Shown: positions 14,200 to 26,638 of the stretch, in pieces | Layout of the letters: each line of letters begins with the position of its first letter | How positions within the stretch are numbered: position 1 is the first letter of the stretch | Assembly (NCBI GenBank): GCA_003344405.1 | Contig: NOWV01000085.1 | Coordinates: 186,001 to 250,000 of the forward strand | Source: Trichoplax sp. H2 | Lineage: Eukaryota; Placozoa; Uniplacotomia; Trichoplacea | Direction: 5' to 3' | Length of the DNA: 64,000 nucleotides | Translations under genes and position numbers: made by a program | The notes under the pieces: model-generated | Seen by the model: the letters and a program-made list of their open reading frames with translations, nothing else | Told to the model about the DNA's origin: nothing | The model's database searches: none

Positions 14200-17100
14200 T
14201 TACTGAAATATAGTATCATTGCAAAACGTTCCCGCCATCCTGAATTCATCTTTTGTACTGGCACTATATAATCTTTGCGGAGTTGGCCTAGAAGATGATA
14301 CCGGCCTACTTAGCTGGGTTCGTAAAATAAACTCCTGAGCCCATATTTCGCTTAAGCCTAGCTTCGACGAACTTAACTCTTGCTTGGCTACATGAGGCTC
14401 ATTGAAAGTCTCCAAAGCAAACTAAAATAAATTTGTTAGTTAAAGTTTACGTTAATACGCATACAAATCAAATGTATCCTAAGTATATAAATAGACTATA
14501 TGAAAACCTTCTTCGATGAAACAAACGCTTGATTTATGATCTTTCCTAATAGACCCTTTCCAGAGCCCTCGATTGTAACTTCAGGTTGATTCAAAAGATT
14601 ACCAGCAAAGCCTTCCAGCTTCCCTAGACCATAATCTTCAACTTCGTAACATATAAATTTTGCAGCAAGAGACTGACGTGCTGAAATTATGCACTCTATG
14701 CTCTTGATATCTTTCAGCAAATCCTATTTTGTATAATGAAATAAATATAACCATTTTACCAAATAATAATTGAAAGCCGAAAAAAGCAATTACGTGCCTG
14801 ATATAGGGGAATGATGTCAACTGTATGTTCTTTAACACTTAAACGACAGGCACGACTGACAATGCTGTCAATCATGGTATTTACATTTGGTAAGTTAGAT
14901 AAATCTGTAATAAAACAAATAGTTGTAAGAGGGAAAGATTAGAAATACATCTCTAATCTATTTTATAAATTAGATTAAATATATCAGCAGGTATATATTG
15001 TACATATAGTTCATAGTAATACTCTACCTAAAGATTTAGCACGGAATATGGCAGCATGAACTACCACTGAAAGTAACTGCAGCGCTACTTCAGATGGTTT
15101 TAAATTATTAAGGTAGTGGAAAACCTAAACAATAGATAAATGTCAGTAATAATCTATTACTCCACAAAATAGACAGTATTTAGGTATTTAAATTCATCTA
15201 GTATACATAAGTTACCTTTTCCGCTTCTTTCGTATCATCGAATAACCTCTTTTGTTTATAAGCAGGACTGCGCTTAGCAGCTTCCCATACCTCCGCCCAA
15301 ATATTACCAGGTATGCGCATTCTAGTGCTAAGATGGCCTTGCGTATACCACTGTAAAAGATACAAAATTCAATTCAATCTACAACAAAGAGAATTTACAG
15401 TAATAACTTTGAATAAAAATAGCTTACATTGGGATTATACGAATAATCTTTGCTATCCGTATTGTGCCCCCTTTCATTAAAATTTTTCGCTCCAGGATGA
15501 CCAACGCGATTGGCACTTTCGTCAGTAGATCCTTCACTACTATTTTCTTCCTTAGAAGTACTTTCGTTTACATCAGAAACCAATTGATTTTCTTGGTTAT
15601 TTACATCTTGCGCCTCATCATCAGTGATCATATGCCAATCATTATCGTCATCTTCAATTACAGAAACATTATCTTGAGTCAAATTTTCTTGACTACCGCT
15701 GCATTCTATCGGTATCCAATCGCGCGGTGAATACCATCGAACAAAGTCTTCTAAGATGCATCCCGGATTTGCCGCCTAAATTTTCAATGAGAAAGAATTT
15801 AGTTTACTGGTACGTACCTTCGTAATTTAATATTGGAGTAAAATGCAAAACCTTAAAAGCTTCCATGTCCGATAAGAGAGAAGCACTTTGCATACGAGCA
15901 CGAATACGAATGCCTTCTTCCGATGTTCCAAGTTTAGTAAGAATCTCAGCTTGTTCTGACAACATATCTTCCGTCATCGGAGTTGGATCCTGTATTATAA
16001 AGCAGCAATTAAATCAAGTTCGATGGTAGCTTAATCTCAAAAACTGGCCCTTTACCTGGGTGATAGGAATATTCATAGGAGTTTTTGTTTCTAGAAGTAA
16101 TAAATTGAATTCTTCCTTTACACCTATAGGTATTTGCATATCACTACGATCGTCTTCATCTGTACTATCGATTTCGTCATTCCGGTCGTCCATTGTTGTA
16201 GTGACATCTTTCAAATCCTCATCATAACTTTCTGCTGACTTCTCAATGTTATCTGTTCCAGGTTTAATTAAAGTATCAGTTGCTCCATTTGAATCCTCAA
16301 TTTGGCTTTCTTTCAGCGTATCAACGGTTTTATCTGCCTCATGTTTCTCTACCGTATCTGTATTATCCTTTGAATTCTCACTTTGGTTTTCTTCCGACTT
16401 CTCCATAACTTCACCCGCCTCATATTCCTCCATTGTTTCGAAGAATTCATCTTCACTACTAGATGCGTTATCTTTTACATAAATATCGCCATCAACTTTT
16501 ACATTTTCTTGATATGATACAGATTCTTCCTCTCTATCATCACTATAATTTAATTTACTAGTCAGGACCTCTTCCTCTGTTTCGCGACTTTCTAGCATAG
16601 ATCGCATAATCTTTCCATAGCTTAAAGAATTCCCAGATTTAAAAATAAGATTTTCGGAATGCGATCGTAATTCACGTTTGCGTCGTTGTAGAATACAACA
16701 GTTAAGCATCTACATCAAAGGCACGTCATAAGAATATTTTCATTGACACGGAGAAAATGATATTACCTATTACATGGCACTATTCATAATTACCCATTGA
16801 GAAATTAAAACATTCATGCATGACACCAGCGAACGTACCTGAAACTTTTGATGTAGTAGACTAAACTGCAAGTTTGGAGCCTCTAATTCCAACCTAAGAT
16901 CGAAGATACGAGCATGAATATTTCCCCTTGTTTCAGAATTTAATGCGCTAAAAATTAATGGCATACATAGGAATAATGATATTGTTTTCCCATCTATAGC
17001 GTAACTCCATGATAAATTCTCGCCACAGATGAGCGATCGCTCTTAGACCTTGTAAGAAAAAATTACTCTTAACCACATAATCTCGGAAGAATATTTAGCG

Positions 17101-20100
17101 ATAACATTAAAACTTTTCGACTAACCTCCATAATTTCTATTGATTATACATAAGCTTATTGCTAATGTGTGTGTCAGACTACCCTCAGGAGCAGACTTCA
17201 AGCCCCGAATAACAGTCTGAAATAAAAAAATTTTTTAAGGTCATCACTTGTCGTATTCAATCACATTTTTAATCACAATCGAGTTTATGCTATACATAAA
17301 CTTGTAATCAACTTACAGATGAATTGCTATTGTATTTGTTTATCGGATGCCAAGAATAATCCGTAGCAGTGTTATTGTGGTAAAAGCTGCTCGACTGATC
17401 GCCATAAGATCTGTCTTCGGTTTTTATTGAATCAGGAAAAAGGCACTAAAGGCATAGTTGAATTAAAATAGACAATAAACGATAAACAAATCTAAGCAGC
17501 AAGGCTAGGAATAGCATACACTAGACAGTATTGCAACACCTCAGTACCTGCATTACTGTAGACAAGACTGCTGAAGGAATGTGCGATTCCTCACTCCCCG
17601 CGCGACTTACACGATTCGTCGCTTTAGACACAATGCGCGCCAGGCCCTTATCAAGAATCGGATGCACCGAAGAGTCCGTGATTTTATCTAAGGCCTGAAC
17701 GACATGACTGTCCACTAAGTGAAGGGATAGATGTCAATATTTTCAACCGTAGAAATAGACGATGTATGTATTACTTTAAATGCAGATGTAAACAATACTT
17801 ACTTTCGACATTGTCATAAAAATTCGAAAAACCGATTAATTCATCAGTACTTTCAACACTTCTACATACATCTATGAAGCGGCTCAAGTAACTCTCTGTA
17901 ATATAACCCAATAAAAAAATCGTATCAAGGCAAGCGGAAGCAATAGTTGATTTTCAGTGTATGTTTCGGCACCTAATAAACATGGCTTTTTCGTCATTAC
18001 AGCTCTTACAGACCATAAAGGTGCTTCATACGGGTCTAGATCACTTACGTAAAGAATATCGATGTAGTGTGAAATCGAAGCTTTGAATTAAATATTTAAT
18101 ATGCATGAACATACCTGTACAAGTTGTTATCAACAAGAGCCGATTCTGCAACACTTGGCCAAGTAGCTGCAAGATAGATATCACTGCGATTTAAAGAAAA
18201 ATGAAGATATTGTAATGACCTTATTGCAATTAAAAATTGGTATATTTGTCGGAATTATCAATCATATTCAGACCATTTACTTATAGAAAGTTAACGAAAC
18301 TAAAAATTTACATAATTTTAAAGTAATTTACATCATAAAGAACTAAAAGAGATAAAGGTTATGCGAACGGTTTTCGTAAATTTGACTGCATGCCTCAACA
18401 AGCCAAAGTAATCTTTCACTAATTGTTAATGATATATTAGCACTATAAACCTGTTAAATGAGTGTGTTATACTTAGCCTACGATAACGGAAACATACGTG
18501 ATCGGATCTTCTATGCTGCCAAAAGGTAAAGATTGAAAGTCAGAAGTGCCTATGCCTCCGGTTATATAGTTTGAAAGGTCTACAGAACGAGAGTAAACAG
18601 AAATCATCACATATCAGTTTTAAATAAACCAACAACATTCTATCAGTACTATACCAGGTATTTCCTGTGGCACCCAAGGCGAATATGTAAAGCAATTTAA
18701 TATATAAGTTTGACGAATGGAAACAGATATTTCCGCAGAAGGTATATATGAACACTGAAGTTAAAAAAATGTTATTTTCACATTTAGAAACGTTGCAAAA
18801 GTTAAATGATATTCCTTACTTTAAAAATTTCTATCACACATAAACTTACTAATTTAGACTTGAAAATATCTATTAATCCAGACAAATGTCTATACTGAGA
18901 TGGGGTATTGTTCAACTGTACCATCTCGAAATTGGCACGGAAATTTCGATTGAGGCACAGACCAACATATAGTCGCCGTCGTAATTGCTGCAGCTGTAAA
19001 AATATTGGTAATTCACTGCAATACAAAAATGAAATAGTGAAACAAAATCGAAACAATGGAGAGCATCGTACAGCATATCACTGACGACATTAGTATTTAG
19101 TTTACTAGGATCGAATATAATGCACGAGCTTTCAGATTACAAGCAATCATGACCTACCATTTTGTATTAGAGAGACAGATAGATACCGCACTCAAAAGCT
19201 GATTGCCTTTTGATTCACTCGTGATAGCATATTCTGCCTTCGCAGGAGTAATAGTTATGAATTCTTTCACTCCGTACCTTTAAGGAAATAATGATGTTGT
19301 CAGTCATACTCACTATGCGTACTACGAGCTAAATTCGTTATGAATGACTACTGAAATTTAAATGAAGTCATATAGTGACAAATATATTTTATTTATCTAA
19401 TATTATAAAAGAATGCGCTATACTTTGTTTAGTAGCTAGGAAGTACATTTCAATTAACAAAATTATCTTATGACAATTACCAGCGAGTCAAACAGTGAGC
19501 TCTCGATGGAAAATCATTAATTGTTGATTGCATATCGTACATCATTGGAAGAAAAGTATCTAAAATACATATAGTGTTAGATTAATCTTAACGATTATAA
19601 AAAAGCGAGTGTAATAATGAAAAAATTTCTTTGCAATAAATACCATCATTAACTCCATCAGGTCCTTTCACATTACTATAACAATAGTGAGTAACTGAAT
19701 ATGGACATTCTCTGAAAACGATAATTTCTTGATGTCGTTGATCTGGTAGTTGCTTTCGAGCTTCATCCTCCTAAGCATTCATGTTAAATTCAATCACAAT
19801 CGAAAAACATTCAGATATGATGCTTCGCCTTATTTACTTAATAACTACTGTAAAAATTTCAAAAATACGTTAGTAAAATTAATAATTATGTAATAGTCAC
19901 TCTTACAATTTATGTACATGTTAAGCTAATTTTATTTTATCAAAATCTGATCGAATCAATGCAGCAATCTAGCGTAGAATAGTAGATATGAGAATCCGCA
20001 TGACAATTTTTTTGATCAATACAACTGTACTACAGTATGATAGCTAGGAAAAAATATAATCATATCGGACTTTATAGCAATGTACTGTAATAAGCTACCT

Positions 20101-23100
20101 TATTACTACATAGAAAAAGTAAGATTTATTTCTATATTTCTGATTAAATTCATTGCAAAGTTCCATAACGCCATCATTGTATCTGAGACTATAAAGCTTC
20201 GATCTGAACATTAATCACTCTCAAGATTATTGCGCTAAGAGTATACATTAATTTCTAGCGACTGAATAATGTTATAGTCATAGATGAAGAATCTTGGCTA
20301 TTGTGATATACATACCTGAGATGCCGAAGACTGATCACTGTTGTTCAATTTCCACTGGATTATTAGTTCATCTAAGTCCGCTATAAACCTGAGTCGTATT
20401 TTATATATAGCAGAGTTAAAAAAATTTTTAAAACATGCAGTAATAACAAATACAAAACTCTACATCATCAATTTTGCCATTTTGTATTTCATTTAATATA
20501 TTCAGGCTACTATAATGTATTTACAGGCTTTATAATGATTGCAACATTTGGTAATTTAATTAGCATATTTGTAGTATTGGATATATTGTTGACAGTATAC
20601 CATAATAATAATTGCGATATTAACTATTATAAGCTAAACTAAGGCTCATAAGCATCTTCAATCTTTCACCGATAGCTAATATCCTGCATTTTATTTACTC
20701 GTTCATAGCTTAAATTTTGGAGAAAATTCTGTTATTACAACAAAGGCAAGAATGCATTTCCTATGTTAGCATTGTTATACGTCTACTTAAACAGGGCGTT
20801 TAACTAAAATATCTACATCTATTCATTTAAAAATCTAAGAATCTATGGTCACGGCTATGGTTATTCATCGAATACAATTTAAAAATAGCACAAAATCCTT
20901 TTTTACCAGATTGATTGTGGCGTAATGTCAACAACACGTACGATAGTTTTCAAATACTCCAAGACCGTAACTGCAAGTATAAGTGATTATTTTCGCAAAC
21001 TAGTCTGCGCTATAGTAACTCCATAAACTGCAGAAGAACCATAATAGGATAGTTTTGGTTAAATCGTGGGCTGTATACATTATTTTACGGTAGCATATGC
21101 CACAATGTTGTATTAATTAGAGACACGAAGGTATAACAATGAGGGACATTTAAAATCGTCGGATCTAAGACAGTAAGTGAGAATTCAGAATGCAATATTT
21201 ACTAATTTACTTGCCTAAAAAATTCCATGACCTATCAGAACTGAACATTAGCGTATCATAGCTATGTAATACTACTTATCGTACAGTATTAGAGGTGGTT
21301 TGTGTCTCAAATTTTCGTTCCTTGAGGGTATTTTTCTAATGAAACATTGATGAAGACTGAATTCTTTAATTAGGAAACTATCTGATGCAATAGCTAACTA
21401 CTGATGTTACTTTATATTTATTCTGACAATAAGATTCTGTCTGTTCATACACGTGGTATTGCATAAACCTATCATAAATGAAAAGATGGAGTACTTTGGA
21501 ATATCTTGACTATACTGTAGTATAGTCAAGCAATTGAATACTTCAAAGAAATCTTTAGTACGTCGAGTAGACTGTACTGTCGAGCAAAAGCAGAGATTAC
21601 ACATACCATTACAGTATCAGTATCGTCCCTAACATGTTGTGATTCAAAGTAATCAATTTCTTTATAAGGTAAAGTGATTCGGATTTACTTGCATCATCAT
21701 GGTAGAACCGTTATGACTACATCAAGTTCTTGACCAATCACTGAATCAACTATCATGATCGTTAGCACAACAAATAGATATGATTTGTAAACTAAATAAA
21801 ATATGTGCCTTTTAAATTACGTTACTTATAACTACAATAAATACTCGGAAAGTGTATTCATCAAACTGATCTAACAGCGACAGATCATTATAATGAATGA
21901 CCATAAAGAGCGCTTGCATAATTTTACTATCCGTATCATCGCCTAAACCACAGTATATCATCGTCCATCTCAGACCAGTGAGAAGAATTTTGTCTAGACA
22001 AATTTATTCATTTGCTTATTTACGCAGCTACCATGATTGAGTCTACTGCTCGTTCGTAAGTGTTTCTTTTTTTACGTCATATTACCAAACATAAACTATC
22101 GCTGACTTTCAACGACCAATTCAGTATCTATGTGCACTTATACTGATATATTAAACTCAATAGTATTTTTCGATCGTCCCATAACAACGAAAAAATGTTG
22201 CACACATGTTTCCTTAACACTAAATGAAAATGGGACTAATCGATCCTGAAACTGGATAGTAAGCTAGTAATTATCATATGACTAATTATCTTGTTCAACA
22301 AAGGCTTTTCCGAGAATTTTGGAAGAGACTGTATATGTTCTATAACTATAAAGGGATCGCATTACGGTATCTAGCGTAGCTCAAAATGCGGGTGTTGGCA
22401 AGTACAGTATTATTGAGCGACTGGAATGAATACAGTTGATATTTGCTGATGTTATAGAATTTAACGGGCTAGCACAGTATTTGAACTCTCTTGACTCTAC
22501 AGTACGGTAAATGTGTTGTAATGAATTCATTAGTATTACTAAAATCTGCTTTATCTGTGTCTATTGTAACTACTTTTCAGGTATTTTGAAGCTTAGATAT
22601 TAATGATCATTACACTATGTGGCACCAAAAAATAGAGAAATTACATCATTACAAATTTCTCTGTCGGTCTTTAGGATGCCCAGTGCAGTACACTTGGCAT
22701 CAAATTGAATTTAATGTGCTACTGATTCCCAATGAGAGCCATGATGAGAGCACTTTACTATTTGCAGTAAGGTGATTGTTGTGTCATGGACTACTAGATG
22801 TACCATCGTATATCTAGTAATGTATGATTGTGCATTCCTATACAGTAGAGTGTACTATCAATCCTCGTACTGTTGATTGCGAGTGGATAAACTCGATTAG
22901 AACTCTATCCCATAAGATGCGAAAGCATTAAAATTGACATCCTTACCTTTCCCAATCAGAGGCAGTGGTATAGTCGACAATTTCTTGCACGTCTGCGGAC
23001 TACAGTAAATCAAAAGAAAATCATGAATCCATCGATCATCAATATGATCGTCCAACATACTGGAGTCAAGTTCAACATACAGTCTAAGATGTACAATAGA

Positions 23101-23249
23101 ATCAATATTACAGCAGTGTCATGCCGCTGACTGAAACGACATGTATCTTCTTTCATAACATAACACAAATAACCAACTTTCCGTTTAATATGTCAATGTA
23201 GCATCATGACATAAAATAGCTCATTCAAACTTACTTCGTCTTCCGCCAT
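14200..23249 (-). CDS. RAB3GAP1: Rab3 GTPase-activating protein catalytic subunit (RAB3GAP1)
   Basis: Twenty-five exons give about 1180 aa: 23235-23249, 22947-22999, 20316-20388, 19644-19770, 19481-19559, 19158-19277, 18850-19015, 18655-18754, 18498-18579, 18115-18183, 17973-18043, 17803-17895, 17548-17714, 17317-17445, 17126-17216, 16967-17048, 16839-16947, 16056-16709, 15852-15989, 15428-15775, 15216-15350, 15028-15124, 14798-14904, 14508-14723 and 14200-14421. The human protein is 981 aa. Family hallmarks are the N-terminal DYTTASDWER block, RAHCLTRWYG, the HLSGLIDIFKSKL block, RYRWENN, QMLNCCI, PTPMTEDML with KLGTSEEG, FKAANPGC and FVRWYSPRDW, GNIWAEVWEAAK with RLFDDTKEAEK, and the C-terminal PTPQRLYSASTKDEFRMAG. 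With a non-catalytic partner (RAB3GAP2) the family inactivates RAB3 and activates RAB18, in exocytosis and ER/lipid-droplet traffic. Two junctions are unusual: a 19- or 40-nt intron at 16948, and a GC or alternative acceptor junction at 14724-14797. The extra length is mostly one acidic exon. Confidence 0.95.
20389..22946 (-). other. Second intron of RAB3GAP1, 2.56 kb, no exon seen
   Basis: This intron separates the exon encoding DYTTASDWER from the one continuing FIADLDELI. I find no supported coding segment in it. It contains scattered CAGTA/TACTG words and a 26-nt hairpin at 21505-21530 with 11-bp arms. The minus-strand open frame at 21407-21604 overlaps that hairpin and has no protein motif. 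Confidence 0.65.
21505..21530. repeat. Hairpin-forming inverted repeat in RAB3GAP1 intron 2
   Basis: The arm CTTGACTATAC is followed by the loop TGTA and its exact reverse complement GTATAGTCAAG, giving an 11-bp stem with a 4-nt loop. The match is perfect by eye. It sits alone inside an intron, and its function, if any, is unknown. Confidence 0.8.
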
Positions 23250-23330
23250 TTTCAAAATGACAGCAGTCAGCGCACTACAGAAGGTGTGTGTATTCAGTCT
23301 GATGTGAGTGAGGTGCTGCTGAGTCTCATG

Positions 23331-23470
23331 CACAGTACATACACTGTAGTGCTGTACAGTATGTACTGTAGCATTGTACTGTACTGTACTGTACTGTACT
23401 GTACAGTATGAAAAACTTTCTAATTTTACCATGTTGATAATACAGTACATTGTACTGTATACTGTGGCCT
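23331..23470. repeat. CTGTA/TACAG repeat cluster just upstream of RAB3GAP1
   Basis: The cluster begins about 80 bases upstream of the RAB3GAP1 ATG. It includes seven consecutive copies of a TACTG/CTGTA 5-mer at about 23375-23407, flanked by single copies of the inverse orientation. It is the second densest patch in the window. Its location within the likely promoter or 5' UTR makes a regulatory role possible but unproven. Confidence 0.8.
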
Positions 23471-23923
23471 GTTAATATCAACTCAGTACGGTTCAGTATA
23501 CTGTATTGAGTAGACTGTATGAAGCTTAGGGTTTCGGTGGCTAGGAAAGTGATTGACTGGACTATGAGTATCTATAGTGACAACAAGAATCGCAAAGAGT
23601 TTCTTTCGTGCATTTCAAATTTTAAACTTGATTGGCGTCGATTTTGCCATTTTTTTTTAATTCATTTTAGACATATCCATTGATATTCAGTGTCTAGTGT
23701 ATCGGTAGAATAGCTTTTACAAAGAATTCTATACAAATGACGAGGCTAGTAGTGTACAACGTCCATGGTATCGGGGAGACAGTTTTCTATATAATGTACT
23801 GTTAATTAAGTAAACACAAACATCTTTATTTATTGTCTCATCAGATACCTATAATTATATATAGAATCATTAACACGTTAACGTTTCAGCTAAAGAGACG
23901 ATAAACCTTCCATAATATTGACT

Positions 23924-24080
23924 CTACTGCCGATATGATAGAAAGTCGTTGTTACTAGCAGTATCAGACTCGAAGTGATGAGCATAGGGCTTGTATGAAT
24001 GCGAACTATTCATTCTACAAATTAATATATGCAACTTCTCATATATCAAATTAGCGCCAGACTTGAACCCTTCCGGCTCC
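23924..24080 (-). CDS. Possible terminal coding exon of an unassigned minus-strand gene
   Basis: The frame running leftward to a TAG at 23924-23926 encodes a plausible C-terminus (LIYEKLHILICR, then SYKPYAHHFESDTASNN), with more GC-rich codons than the flanks. An acceptor-like sequence ending TTTGTAG lies about 90 bases before the stop, so the true exon may start at that AG. I do not recognise the product. It could belong to the same gene as the candidate exon at 26468-26638, but I found no convincing exons joining them, and it may be chance or decayed sequence. Confidence 0.2.
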
Positions 24081-26467
24081 AGTATCGGCATCAGCATAAA
24101 TGTTATTGTTTGTAAGAAATGTCTCATTCAAGCATATAAATATCGACATTTTCAACTTCAGTATGCAACCATAATCGTTTTTAGCTTTTGCTATCACTAT
24201 CAGTCTTGACTACGTCGTATCATTTTAATACTGATGTGCTATTTAAGAAAGTAAATCTAAATTCAATTCCGATGCATAATGTGAATATACGTATGAAGCT
24301 ACGCGTATAGTGTATGTATAATCGTTTAGCATCAGTATTTCATAGTTATACCGTATTATGAATACTTTTTGCTACATTACGAGTATTTATGTCAGTAGTG
24401 ACGTTCTCATATTAATTTAGGTATATTTAAAAGAAGCGTAGGATAAGATATTTCAAACTTACATTGAAATAAGCCTAAGGGAAATACAACTACAGTATAC
24501 AAATAGAAAAGGACAAGTTTAGATAGGGAATCAATGACATTACGGAATGGCATTACCCTCAAGTGCTATACGATTTTAAGTACTCGGCAAGTTTTATTTT
24601 TCTGCGACCTCTTAATTAATCAGCAGACATTACATTCCTTAAGCTCATTGAAAATTGATATTATGATAAACATTAGAGAGAAAGATGTTCTAAAATTATG
24701 GTACAATTACTTCATTTTAGCATGTTCAGACGAGACCATAACGAGTCTAGTTTTACTATAATGTATGCGTATCATTATTACTCCGGTAGCAATTTGTAAC
24801 CCAATTTATTCGTGGCTATTATATTAAGACCGCTATCAATGAGATATTTTCAGTATGATAAATTTTATACGTATGTATGTACAGTAAATGCATTTTCCGC
24901 CTAATTTGCTAACATGTATGCTTCATACATCATGACCAACTATAGTGTCAGAATCAGCATGCAGTATTTCACTTTGGTAAAGCTTATACGCGTATACTGT
25001 ACATACCGTACACGTATTACTTTATAAAATTCAAAATTTTTACGACTACTAATTAAGTACAGTAGTTGGCATAGACATTATTCTATATCGTACGCGTTGA
25101 GAACGACCCGAAAAGAAACCCCCCAAAATCGAAAACACCCTAATGACTCGTACCTTAACTGAGATTTAAACAGCAGGAAAATATACAGCAACAGCATACG
25201 TTAAACGGTTAAAAGAGAAGTAATTAAAAATAATGATAATCTTTTAATGGCATTTAAAATCAGGCTCAAGAGCTTTACACATTGACTATACTCTATTCAC
25301 GGTCGTCTATTCTACTGACTGGCTGGTGCCACTTTGATAGCTTAATAGTATACATCTTGCACTACAAGTCGTTCAAATTAAAGTATACCTTTGTGATTGT
25401 CACTGTTAAATGTCAATCTACTAAGAATGTACAAGCAATCGCTGCTTTTCGAGCATTCCTACAAATCACCATTATGTACATACAGTACATTACAATTTTA
25501 AATACTCCGCAGTACAATATGGGATAAACGGATAGTGTAGTAGATATCGACGAACGTCTACTAAACAACGAAACTTTAACTTAATAGAATATCAATTAGG
25601 GCAATTAATTTAAAGGTGTACAGTACTATCTACTTCGTCATTCTGGAATTTATAGTATCGTGAGTAAGTATTTCAAGATGAAATATGACACGGTATTTAA
25701 TTATTAATGGTTAATAACTACCTACGTATCATTGAAACTTCTGTCATATCAACTGATTCAAATTTAATTATTAGATATATTTTGTCCACGTTAGTTCTTC
25801 TTAAAATTTCACTCTACTATAGATTTATTCGTATCAGGCATACTGACTAACACTTTGCTGTTGTACCGATACGATATACTCATGATATCTTAGAATGTAA
25901 CTTCCTGTTTCTATTAAGTAAAAAATTGTATTTGTAAACCATAGGATGTGAGCTATGGGAAAATATAAATTAACTTATCGTACTATTAGTATCGACTACA
26001 TCCTCCTAAGAGTTTTAACGTCCTGATTGTTATCTTGGTAAGTTAAAACTTAATTAGCAAGCACATTGCTAACGTTGACATGATCGAATATGAATTCAAT
26101 AGCTACAAGATTCTGTAGAAATCGTAAATAATAATTGTACTTTCTCCGTACTTAGAATGAAATATAATAAATCGTTGTAAATACCGTCAAAAATACATAG
26201 CAATCCGGATCTTAAATATAGAGCATAGTTCACCTCCTACACTCTAAAGATAGTCCTTAAATTATTTTGACGAGGTCATTCACTTGTATTGAAATAATTA
26301 AACGGCGCTATTAATGTTGTCATAAAATATATAAAGGTATCAACGATATTAATATCTTTTAAAACAATAACATCGGTGTACTAGATATAGCAATTATAGC
26401 ATATGTGAATTACTGTATGTAAAGAACAAATATCACAGTCCGTTAAAGATGTTCTTGATCTTACCCC

Positions 26468-26638
26468 AGCGATATTCATGAAGAAATGCAAATCATCGGC
26501 ACTTGGATCAATTTGCTGTTTTTTACGCTTATGTAAATTTAGGAATGCTTTAATAGCAATAAATCTCTTATCGTTAACTATACGTTGGAAAGAGTTCGTA
26601 GCAGGAGAAAGCGCAAGTGCTTTTCGAAAATAGTTCAT
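26468..26638 (-). CDS. Possible 5' exon of an unassigned minus-strand gene
   Basis: An ATG at 26636-26638 opens 57 codons ending at a good GGG|GTAAGA donor near 26467. The peptide starts MNYFRKALALSPATNSFQ and contains the basic stretch LHKRKKQQID. Its composition is protein-like and less AT-rich than the surroundings, and I know no family for it. If real, the gene continues left towards 23924. No intermediate exons could be identified, so this could be an isolated or decayed exon. Confidence 0.3.

Noticed and set aside
14638-14838. Minus-strand open frame overlapping two RAB3GAP1 exons
   Set aside because: It reads across an intron in the wrong frame; the family sequence (IKSIECIISARQSLAAKF) is in another frame.
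16246-16482. Plus-strand open frame rich in serine and valine
   Set aside because: It is antisense to the acidic RAB3GAP1 exon; low-complexity coding creates the open complement.
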